Positions 10,763 through 17,913 of a DNA stretch of 64,000 nucleotides are shown in pieces. Below the pieces are notes generated by a model, which saw only the letters and a program-made list of their open reading frames with translations, was not told the origin of the DNA and did not search any database. Position 1 is the stretch's first letter; each line of letters starts with the position of its first letter. Origin of the DNA: Paraburkholderia sp. UYCP14C (GTDB taxonomy: Bacteria; Pseudomonadota; Gammaproteobacteria; Burkholderiales; Burkholderiaceae). The translations under genes were made by a program, and so were the position numbers. The DNA lies in assembly GCF_004197395.1 (NCBI RefSeq), contig NZ_SELS01000002.1:62001-126000 (forward strand), written 5' to 3'.

Positions 10763-10877
10763 GCGCAGCCACCGCATCCGCATCCTTGCGCAACTCAGAT
10801 TCTCTTAGCTGCATCTCTCCGCGCCTGCACGCAGATCATGCGGGCGCGGTGTTCCGCCATCACAGGAACGCACCATC

Positions 10878-12170
10878 ATGAACATTCGACTCACTCAGGT
10901 TGCTCTCGCCAGCGCGCTGGTCGCCGGCGCCGCACAGGTTGCCGCCCACGCCGCCGCGCAGACGTCGTCCAGCGTGCGCGTGTGCACGATGCCCGGCAGC
11001 CCTTCGGCCGAGCTGGACAAGTCCGTTGCACGCGCGGTGTTGAGCACCGCGGGCATTGCCGCGACGTTCGCGTCGCGCGGCATCGACGATGACGGCGGCG
11101 ACGACGGCATCTCCGCACACGAGCTCTCGAAATCGCTGCAGCGCAACTGCGATGTGATCGCGGGCTTTCCGCGATCGAGCATCGCTGACGGCTCCGATTC
11201 GCACCTGCTGTTTTCGCAGGGCTATCTGCACTCCGGTTATGTCAGCGTCACGCTGCGCGGCGCGCATGCGGCCAACACCGGCGCCGCGGCGCCGGACGGC
11301 AAGATCACGATTGCCGCCACCTGGTCGAGCCCGTCGCAACTGATCGCGGTCCAGCAGAAGAACGCGCGCTTCGATCTGGAAACCACCTCCGCGCTGACCG
11401 TCGACGCCCTCGCGAAGGGACGCGCGCAGCGCGCGATCGTCTGGTACCCGGCCGTGGTCGCGTATCGGCATGCGCACCCGCAGCGGCACTTCGACGTCGC
11501 CGCCGCCGAATCGCCGTATGCCGACTGGAATCTGGTGTTCGCGTCGGGACCCGACAAGCAGCCGCTGCAAAAGCGCATCGACGACGCGCTCACGCGCCTG
11601 CGCAATGATGGCCGGCTTGCGGCGCTGACGCGCAACTGGACGCTGCCAGCCACCATCGCAAGCGGCTCGGCGAGCACGCCCACTCCGCTCACCACCCACG
11701 CGAACCTCGAGCGCAATCCCGCGCGTTACCTCGACGGCCCGACGCAGGCGTCGCCGCGTGCGGACGTATGGCGCGTGAGCGGCATGCCAGCTGCCGGCGG
11801 CTTCATCAAGGTTGCGGCGACGACCGAGGCACCGTCGTTCGATCACGACCAGGTCAGTCACGGCGAACATCTGTATGCCGATTCGTGCGCGAAATGCCAC
11901 GGCGAGAAGCTCGAAGGCAACACCGCGCCGTCGTTGATGGGCCCGGCCTTCGCGCCAGCGGCGAACTCGCATCTGACGATCGGCGGCATCTATCAGTACA
12001 TGTCGACCAACATGCCCGCGGATCATCCCGGCAAGATGAGCGACGAGGAGTACGCCGATCTGATGGCCTTCCTGCTCTATACGAATGGCTACGACACCGG
12101 CAGCGCGAAGCTGACCGCGCAGGCCGCGCAATCGTCGAAAACACCGCTTAACGCCGGGCCGCGCCACTAA
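10878..12170 (+). CDS. XoxJ-like periplasmic binding protein fused to cytochrome c
   Basis: This 430-residue exported protein has a signal peptide (about 1-28). Residues 32-260 resemble a type-3 solute-binding protein of the XoxJ/MxaJ kind (SSVRVCTMPGSPSAELDKSV at the start, CDVIAGFP, NWTLP at the end). After a linker, residues 325-402 form a small cytochrome c domain with haem site CAKCH (337-341) and likely axial Met379 in NMPADHPGKM. In methylotrophs, xoxJ and the cytochrome xoxG are separate genes next to xoxF. Here both roles appear in one polypeptide, probably the dehydrogenase's partner and electron acceptor. The gap to the dehydrogenase gene is 115 bases. XoxJ assignment rests on context and loose similarity; the cytochrome part is secure. 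Confidence 0.85.
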   Translation: MNIRLTQVALASALVAGAAQVAAHAAAQTSSSVRVCTMPGSPSAELDKSVARAVLSTAGIAATFASRGIDDDGGDDGISAHELSKSLQRNCDVIAGFPRSSIADGSDSHLLFSQGYLHSGYVSVTLRGAHAANTGAAAPDGKITIAATWSSPSQLIAVQQKNARFDLETTSALTVDALAKGRAQRAIVWYPAVVAYRHAHPQRHFDVAAAESPYADWNLVFASGPDKQPLQKRIDDALTRLRNDGRLAALTRNWTLPATIASGSASTPTPLTTHANLERNPARYLDGPTQASPRADVWRVSGMPAAGGFIKVAATTEAPSFDHDQVSHGEHLYADSCAKCHGEKLEGNTAPSLMGPAFAPAANSHLTIGGIYQYMSTNMPADHPGKMSDEEYADLMAFLLYTNGYDTGSAKLTAQAAQSSKTPLNAGPRH

Positions 12171-12256
12171 CACGTTGCTTCCGATTGCATTACGACGCCA
12201 CGCCGCTTCAATCGAATGCGGCATGGACGACCCATTTCTTTTCTCAGGGCATCATC

Positions 12257-12571
12257 ATGGTCTCTCACAATCGCAGACACTTCATTCTTCAGGCCGCTGG
12301 CCTGTGTGCCGCGCTCGCCGGCGCCGACCTCGCGTTCGCCGCGCTGCCCCCTGTCGATGAAAACGACGCCGCGGCCGGCTCGCTCGGCTATCGTGCGAAA
12401 GCGAGCAGCGTCGACACCGCGAAGTTCCCCAAGTACCACGCGGGCCAGACCTGCGCGAACTGCCGCTTCTACACCGGCGCAGCGGGCGAGGCCTCCGGAC
12501 CCTGCCCGATGTTCCCCGGCAAATCCGTTGCCGCTGACGGCTGGTGCAACGTCTATGCGCCACGAGTTTGA
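12257..12571 (+). CDS. High-potential iron-sulfur protein (HiPIP), Tat-exported
   Basis: The 104-residue protein begins with a twin-arginine signal, NRRHFILQAAGLCAALAGAD, matching export of a folded Fe-S protein. Four Cys, at 66, 69, 83 and 97 (CANC, CPMF, WCNVY), fit the HiPIP [4Fe-4S] pattern. The ATG at 12257 was preferred over upstream ATGs because it gives the Tat signal directly. It follows the cytochrome fusion gene by 86 bases and is likely a soluble periplasmic carrier between the dehydrogenase/cytochrome and the respiratory chain. Its last codons overlap the start of the sigma factor gene. Confidence 0.93.
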   Translation: MVSHNRRHFILQAAGLCAALAGADLAFAALPPVDENDAAAGSLGYRAKASSVDTAKFPKYHAGQTCANCRFYTGAAGEASGPCPMFPGKSVAADGWCNVYAPRV

Positions 12572-14450
12572 GCGCTGGTCGGTGGGTGCGGCGCGAGTCG
12601 GCACGCGCGCGACGGCGGCCGAGGCCGCCCCCGACGATACGGCGACCGTGCCGGCAGGCGAAGCGACGTCGCCCCCTCTCCAGGGGCTGATCGAACTCGG
12701 CCTCGCGCGCGGCTTCCTCACGCGCGGCGACATCGTCGACGCCCTCCCGCAGCATGCCGACGACGACGCGCAAATCGCCGCGGCCACGATGACGCTGCGC
12801 GAGTTGGGCATCGCCGTGCGTGAGGCTGCCGCCACCCAGCCGGCATGGCCGCCCGAGCGGCATTTCGTCAACGCCGACGCCGTGCCGGGCGCGCCGCTCG
12901 ATCTGCTCGTGGGCCACACGAGCGATCCGGTGAAACTGTATCTGCGCGAAATGGGAACGACGCCGCTGCTCGAGCGCGAAGAGGAAATCGCGCTCGCGCT
13001 GCGTCTCGAGCGCGGACGGATCGCGTGCATCGAAGCGTTATCGGGCGATCCGGATGCGCTCGACGCGCTCGTGTCGATCCAGCTCGAGATCCGTGCGGGT
13101 ACGACGCCGGCCACCTACTACGCGAGCGGGACCGTGAGCGCGCCGCTCGCGGATCGACCGTCCGTGTCGGATGACGAGGCGGCCGAACGACCCGCCGACG
13201 AAGAAGCGCCGCACGAAGCGACTCACGACAGTCAGGTCATCAACGAAGCGGTGATCGCGCGGCTCGAACCCGCCAGCCCGCTCGCCATCGCGATGCGCGA
13301 CGCACTGGGGAGCGCCGGTCGCACCACGGGGGCCTACTGGTCGCTCAAGCGGCAAAGCGCCGGCATGATGCGCCCGTTGCGATTGAATTCCCGGTCGATC
13401 GAGCAGATGAGCGCACCGTTACGCCAGCGTGTTGCCGAAGCGCGCCTCCTCGCGCAGCGACTCGATGCGCTGCTGGCCGAAGCGGGGGTGGCTGCAACGA
13501 CACACCCTGCCGCGCTCGTCGCGCCTTCCAGCGACGCCGACGCATGGGTCGCAACCTGCGTCGCGGCGTATCCGGAACGTCGCACGGCACTGCTGCGACG
13601 CGCGCCGGCACTCGCGGACGTGTACCGCGCGCTCGCGCGGCTTGCCGGTTCATCGAGCCTGCCGCTCGCGACGGCGTTCGCGCTCGACGCGCGGCTCGCC
13701 CGCATCGAACGCGCCGTCCAGGAAGCCAGACAAACGCTCTTCAGAAGCAACCTGCGGCTCGTCGTTTCCGTCGCCAAACGCCATACCGAGCGGGGCATGC
13801 CGCTGCTCGACCTGATCCAGGAAGGCAACATCGGTTTGATGAAAGCCGTCGATCGCTACGACGTCCGACGCGGCTTCCGGTTCTCGACCTATGCGACCTG
13901 GTGGGTGCGCCAGGCGATCACCCACGCGCTTGCCGACCAGGGGCGCATGATTCGTGTGCCGACGCACACCGCCGACGCGCTCGGCAAGCTGTCGAGACTC
14001 GCCCGCGAACATGCGCAGCGTGACGGCAGCGCGGCCGCGCCCGCCGCACTGGCTGCCCGGATGGGTGTGTCGGTCGACAAAGTCAGGGAGCTGATGAGCA
14101 TCGTGAAGGAGCCGCTCTGCGCGGACCTTCCCGTTACCTCGGAAAGCGACCAGACCTTGACCGACACGTTCGCTGACCTGGATACGCCCACACCTGAGGA
14201 CCACGCGAGCGCCGCGCAGTTGCGTGCCGCCGTGGCGTCGGTGATCGGCAGCCTGCCGCGTCGCGAGGCCTGGATTCTGCGCCTGCGCTACGGTATCGAC
14301 GTTGCCTGTGAGCATTCGCTGCGCGAGATCGGCGAGCAGTTGCATCTGTCCGCCGAGCGGGTCCGGCAGATCGAGGCCGCCGCGCTCGAACGGATCCGGG
14401 GCTTCGACCACCTGCCGACGCTGCGCTCGCTGATTCGATGCGATCGCTGA
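12555..14450 (+). CDS. Divergent RpoD-like group 2 sigma factor
   Basis: The 631-residue protein has region 1.1 (LIELGLARGFLTRGDIVDAL), region 1.2 (DPVKLYLREMGTTPLLEREE), a non-conserved insert, region 2 (GMPLLDLIQEGNIGLMKAVD, FRFSTYATWWVRQAI), region 3 (IRVPTHTADALGKLSRLARE) and region 4 (LPRREAWILRLRYGI, SLREIGEQLHLSAERVRQIE). All core- and promoter-binding parts are present, but many positions differ from housekeeping RpoD, for example the Ala-rich insert and MIRVPTH for TIRIPVH. So it is a paralogue, not the main sigma. The ATG at 12555 lies 17 bases inside the HiPIP gene and no strong ribosome site is visible, suggesting translational coupling to the quinoprotein operon. Its target promoters are unknown. 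Confidence 0.88.
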   Translation: MRHEFERWSVGAARVGTRATAAEAAPDDTATVPAGEATSPPLQGLIELGLARGFLTRGDIVDALPQHADDDAQIAAATMTLRELGIAVREAAATQPAWPPERHFVNADAVPGAPLDLLVGHTSDPVKLYLREMGTTPLLEREEEIALALRLERGRIACIEALSGDPDALDALVSIQLEIRAGTTPATYYASGTVSAPLADRPSVSDDEAAERPADEEAPHEATHDSQVINEAVIARLEPASPLAIAMRDALGSAGRTTGAYWSLKRQSAGMMRPLRLNSRSIEQMSAPLRQRVAEARLLAQRLDALLAEAGVAATTHPAALVAPSSDADAWVATCVAAYPERRTALLRRAPALADVYRALARLAGSSSLPLATAFALDARLARIERAVQEARQTLFRSNLRLVVSVAKRHTERGMPLLDLIQEGNIGLMKAVDRYDVRRGFRFSTYATWWVRQAITHALADQGRMIRVPTHTADALGKLSRLAREHAQRDGSAAAPAALAARMGVSVDKVRELMSIVKEPLCADLPVTSESDQTLTDTFADLDTPTPEDHASAAQLRAAVASVIGSLPRREAWILRLRYGIDVACEHSLREIGEQLHLSAERVRQIEAAALERIRGFDHLPTLRSLIRCDR

Positions 14451-14541
14451 ACGACGTTCGTGCTCTGCTAAGCTACGGTCCGCCGCACCTATTCCTCGCG
14501 TCACCAACAAACAGCGGGATCATTTGAACCGGAGAAGATCG

Positions 14542-14952
14542 GTGTCGACTCCCTGGACGGGCCGCTGCCTGTGCGGCGCGGTGCAATACGAAGCTGGCGG
14601 CGATGCACTCGCGCAACTGATCTGCCATTGCCGCGACTGTCAACGCGCTTCCGGTTCCGCGGGATTGCCGGTCGTCGTCGTGAGCGCCGCAGGGTTTTCC
14701 TTCAAAGGCGAGATCCGGCCTTATACGTTGATCGGCGGCAGTGGAATGCCGACCACCCGCAACTTCTGCGCTCATTGCGGCAGCCTGCTCTTCGCTACGC
14801 CGCATCATGCGCCGGACATCGTGACTCTCTATGCCGGCACGCTCGACGAGCCTGCGCGGTTCAAGCCCGAGTTCGTTCAGTTCGTGTCCGAACGCCATCA
14901 TCTGGACGCCCACCAGCCCGACATTCCTCACCATCCGCGAAGAGCGCCCTGA
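14542..14952 (+). CDS. GFA-family (CENP-V/GFA) zinc protein
   Basis: The product is about 136 residues with the Zn-binding Cys pattern of glutathione-dependent formaldehyde-activating-like proteins: GRCLCGAVQYEA, CHCRDCQRASGS, and FCAHCGSLLF. I chose the GTG at 14542 because GGAGA precedes it by 6 bases; a TTG at 14524 is the other option. Most GFA-domain proteins have no proven reaction. Formaldehyde handling would suit the alcohol-oxidation locus upstream, but that is only an association. Confidence 0.85.
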   Translation: MSTPWTGRCLCGAVQYEAGGDALAQLICHCRDCQRASGSAGLPVVVVSAAGFSFKGEIRPYTLIGGSGMPTTRNFCAHCGSLLFATPHHAPDIVTLYAGTLDEPARFKPEFVQFVSERHHLDAHQPDIPHHPRRAP

Positions 14953-14961
14953 CCCACGCAA

Positions 14962-15369
14962 TCAAAGATGCCTCGTTTCCGCAGGCGGATTGCCCCAGTC
15001 GTTGCGCAGCCCATCCCGATAGGTCACCGGCGCATTCAGCGCCATGTCGAGATCGAGTTCATCGACGCACATGATGTTCACGTTGATATACGGATACCCG
15101 GTGCCGTTCGGCATATCGATGCGATCGAATACGTGGACCCCGCAGCGTTTGCAGAACGGATGATGCGCGACCGCATTGTTCCCCTGATATTCGCTCAGCG
15201 CGGCTTCATCGGAAAGCAGACGAAAGTCCTCCCGGCGAACCTGCACGTGCCAGAACCGCAGCTTGCTGCAGTAACTGCAATTGCATTTCGACGTGCCCGC
15301 GTCGAAATCGATGCGAGCCTCGAACTTCACGGATTGGCAGTGGCAACTTCCGAGGTACGTGCGCAGCAT
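14962..15369 (-). CDS. GFA-family zinc protein
   Basis: This 135-residue protein has the GFA fold motifs LGSCHCQSVKFEA, CNCSYCSKLR and FCKRCGVHVFDRID. The start ATG at 15369 gives the standard N terminus, MLRTYLGSCHC. It converges with the plus-strand GFA gene, 9 bases apart at the stops. The two are only distantly alike, so they are not a recent duplication. The function is unknown. Confidence 0.88.
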   Translation of the reverse strand: MLRTYLGSCHCQSVKFEARIDFDAGTSKCNCSYCSKLRFWHVQVRREDFRLLSDEAALSEYQGNNAVAHHPFCKRCGVHVFDRIDMPNGTGYPYINVNIMCVDELDLDMALNAPVTYRDGLRNDWGNPPAETRHL

Positions 15370-15399
15370 GGGGTTCTCCGGGGTTGAGGGATGCCGCAA

Positions 15400-15684
15400 T
15401 TATGGACGGCACGACTTCGTGCTGCCAACGCACGAGCCGTCGCATCCCTCGCAGTAATGGCGGTCGCGCACCGCGCGATCCACGCGCCAGACGTTCTCCG
15501 CAACCGGCGTCGCCGTACCCGCCGAGCGCCCGTTTTCGCGCGCATGAAACGTCGGCTCGCCCGCCTTGCCGCGGCGAATCGCTTCATCGATGCCCGCTTC
15601 GCCGAACACCGCTTTCAGTTCGGCCACGAACGCCGCGATCTCGGGCATCGGATGCCCGGCCGGCTTGCGCACTCGCATATCCAT
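15400..15684 (-). CDS. Small conserved hypothetical protein
   Basis: This 94-residue protein begins MDMRVRKPAGHPMPEIAAF and has a C-terminal Cys cluster (CEGCDGSCVG), possibly metal-binding. It is helical in the middle and has no signal peptide. It lies 30 bases upstream of the neighbouring minus-strand GFA gene, so the two may be co-transcribed. It is divergent from the SOS-regulated imuA. I do not recognise a function. Confidence 0.6.
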   Translation of the reverse strand: MDMRVRKPAGHPMPEIAAFVAELKAVFGEAGIDEAIRRGKAGEPTFHARENGRSAGTATPVAENVWRVDRAVRDRHYCEGCDGSCVGSTKSCRP

Positions 15685-15740
15685 TCATCCGCTCCCGAAA
15701 AAAGTGCCTATTCGCGATATCTTGAAAACGATGTAGGATA

Positions 15741-15756
15741 CTGTATATCCATACAG
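15741..15756 (+). promoter_or_regulatory. LexA-binding SOS box upstream of imuA
   Basis: CTGTATATCCATACAG matches the LexA consensus CTGT-N8-ACAG exactly at its conserved ends. It ends 12 bases before the imuA ATG, so LexA would block the promoter of the imuA-imuB-dnaE2 operon. It could also affect the divergent small gene starting at 15684. Confidence 0.93.
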
Positions 15757-15768
15757 GTATTTTCGCAA

Positions 15769-16482
15769 ATGACAGCCGCAGCCGCCCTGCCAGCACCGGA
15801 AGCCATTCACCCGTCCCTGTGGCGGGCGTCCCAGTTGGCGCACGGCCGCGGCCGCAGCGTCGATACCGGCTATCCGGCGCTGTCGGCGGAGTTGCCCGGC
15901 GGCGGCTGGCCGCTCGGCGCGCTGGTCGATCTGCTGGTGCAGCAGGCCGGCGTCGGCGAACTGCGGCTGTTGCAGCCGGCGCTCAGCGCCGTCGGCGAGC
16001 GGCCGGTCGCCTTCGTGCAGCCGCCGCACACGCCGGACGGCCTCGGGCTCAGCTACATCGGCCTGTCGCTGCAGCAGGTGCTGCGCATCAATGCGCCGAA
16101 AACCGCCGACGCGCTGTGGTCCGCCGAGCAGATCCTGCGCGCCGGCAGTTGCGGCGCGTTGATCTTCTGGGCGCAGTACGCGCAGGCGTCGTCGCTGCGC
16201 CGTTTGCATCTGGCCGCGCAGTCGTCCGAGACGCTGTTCATCATGGTGCGGCCGCTCGCCACCGCGCAGGACGCGTCGCCCGCGCTGCTGCGGCTCGCGC
16301 TCAGGCCATCGGCCGAAGGTCTCACCATCGACATCGTGAAACGACGAGGGCCCGCTCGCGCAGAGCCCCTGTCGATTCCCCTGCAACCCACCCCCATTCT
16401 GCTTTCCCGACATGCGCGTCTTTCTCGCCGTTCATCTGCCAAAGTTGCCGCTCGAGGTCTTCAGACCGAAGTGGTCGCCTGA
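15769..16482 (+). CDS. imuA: Mutasome protein ImuA (SulA/RecA-like)
   Basis: ImuA is a RecA/SulA-like accessory protein of the damage-induced ImuB/DnaE2 translesion system. The 237-residue product begins MTAAAALPAPEAIHPSLWRA and has the family core GYPALSAELPGGGWPLGALV followed by a RecA-like segment. The ATG at 15769 is fixed by the LexA box just upstream; the longer open frame starting near 15391 would include that operator. It overlaps imuB by 71 bases in another frame, a tight coupling. Confidence 0.93.
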   Translation: MTAAAALPAPEAIHPSLWRASQLAHGRGRSVDTGYPALSAELPGGGWPLGALVDLLVQQAGVGELRLLQPALSAVGERPVAFVQPPHTPDGLGLSYIGLSLQQVLRINAPKTADALWSAEQILRAGSCGALIFWAQYAQASSLRRLHLAAQSSETLFIMVRPLATAQDASPALLRLALRPSAEGLTIDIVKRRGPARAEPLSIPLQPTPILLSRHARLSRRSSAKVAARGLQTEVVA

Positions 16483-17881
16483 GCCCGCGCATGGCTGCGC
16501 GGTGCTGGAGAAAGACAAGGTGGTCATGGCCGACCCCGCCGCGCGCTCGGCAGGCGTGCGGCCGGGCATGAAGCGCGGCGGCGTGCTGACGCTGTCGCCG
16601 GAGACCGAAATGGTCGAGCGCGACAGCGGCCGCGAGGCGGCGGCCCATCGCGACGTGGGGATCGCGCTGATGCGCTTCTCGCCCGAAGTCGCGCTGCTCG
16701 ACGAAGCGACGGTCGTCGTCGAGATCGGCGCGAGTCTGCGGCTCTTCGGCGGCCTGCTCGCGCTGAGCCGCGATGCGAAGGCCATCCTCGCCGCGCTCGG
16801 CTTCACCGCGCGCATCAGTGCCGCGCCGACCGGCCAGGGCGCGTGGCTGCTCGCGAAGTTCGGCAACCGGCGCGTGCTGAAGCTCGCGTCGCTCGAGCAG
16901 CGCCTGTGCGCGCTGCCGATGCTCGCCGTGCCCGAAGTCCGCCCGTTCGCCGACTGGTTCACGGGCCTCGGCTGCGAGCGCATCGCCGATCTGCGCCGGC
17001 TGCCCCGCGCCGGCTTGCAGCGCCGCTGCGGCGAACATCTGCTCGACTCGCTCGACCGCGCGTTCGGCAGCGCGCCCGAACTGTTCGACTGGCTCGAACT
17101 GCCGCCCACGTTCGCGGCGCGCATCGAGATGCCGGACCGGCTCGAACACGCCGATGGCGCGGTGTTCGGCGCGCAGCGGCTCGTCGTGCAACTGTGCGGA
17201 TGGCTGTGCGCGAAACAGCTGGCGGTCAGCGGCATTCGCCTGTCGCTCGAACACGAACGCGGCCGCGACGCGATCGAGCCGACCCCGATCGACATCGCGC
17301 TCGGCGAGCCGACCTGGCGCGAAGAACATCTGATGCGGCTGCTCAAGGAGCGGCTGCACCGTATCGAGCTCGCCGCGCCCGTGATCGCATTGCGGCTCGA
17401 CGCATCGAACGTCGAGTCGGCCGCGCCCGCGTCCGCGACGCTCTTTCCCGAACCGGGCGGCTCGAAGGAGGATCACGAGCGGCTGCTCGAACTGCTGGTC
17501 GCGCGGCTCGGCGAACAGAACGTGCTGAAACCCGCGCCGAGCGCCGATCATCGCCCGGAGATCGCGAACCGCTGGCTGCCGGTGTCGCAGCCGTTCAAGC
17601 CCACAGCGCTGCCGCAGAATCTGCCCCGCCCCACGTGGATGCTCGACACGCCCGTGCGTCTCCTGATGCGTCAGCATCGCCCGTTCTATGGCTCGCCGTT
17701 GCGCATGGTGTCGCCGGGCGAGCGCATCGAGAGCGGCTGGTTCGACGGCGAACTCGTCACGCGCGACTACTTCGTCGCGCAGGCGGACGACCAGAGCTGC
17801 TACTGGATCTACCGCGAACGCGTGAGCAGCCGCGACGCGGAAGAAGAGCAACGCTGGTTCCTGCATGGCCTGTTCGGCTGA
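16412..17881 (+). CDS. imuB: Mutasome Y-family polymerase-like protein ImuB
   Basis: ImuB (489 residues) resembles Y-family polymerases but acts as an adaptor that brings DnaE2 to the beta clamp. The N terminus is MRVFLAVHLPKLPLEVFRPK. The palm-like part (FSPEVALLDEATVVVEIGAS) lacks the usual catalytic acidic pair, as expected for ImuB. The C-terminal region ends with RDYFVAQADDQSCYWIYRER and HGLFG. It lies between imuA and dnaE2 under the same LexA control. Confidence 0.95.
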   Translation: MRVFLAVHLPKLPLEVFRPKWSPEPAHGCAVLEKDKVVMADPAARSAGVRPGMKRGGVLTLSPETEMVERDSGREAAAHRDVGIALMRFSPEVALLDEATVVVEIGASLRLFGGLLALSRDAKAILAALGFTARISAAPTGQGAWLLAKFGNRRVLKLASLEQRLCALPMLAVPEVRPFADWFTGLGCERIADLRRLPRAGLQRRCGEHLLDSLDRAFGSAPELFDWLELPPTFAARIEMPDRLEHADGAVFGAQRLVVQLCGWLCAKQLAVSGIRLSLEHERGRDAIEPTPIDIALGEPTWREEHLMRLLKERLHRIELAAPVIALRLDASNVESAAPASATLFPEPGGSKEDHERLLELLVARLGEQNVLKPAPSADHRPEIANRWLPVSQPFKPTALPQNLPRPTWMLDTPVRLLMRQHRPFYGSPLRMVSPGERIESGWFDGELVTRDYFVAQADDQSCYWIYRERVSSRDAEEEQRWFLHGLFG

Positions 17882-17913
17882 CAGGCGCGGCTGATATGCG
17901 CGGATGAACGGCC

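Noticed and set aside
8774-10783. A 669-codon minus-strand frame opposite the alcohol dehydrogenase
   Set aside because: Codon-bias shadow without motifs; the plus strand encodes an unmistakable quinoprotein.
12216-12554. Extended N terminus (113 codons) for the sigma factor
   Set aside because: This part lies in another frame of the HiPIP gene and reads as random Ser/Arg/Pro-rich sequence. Region 1.1 similarity starts only after the ATG at 12555.
15391-15768. Longer imuA starting near 15391
   Set aside because: It would place the LexA box inside the coding region and overlap an opposing gene. The family N terminus begins at 15769.
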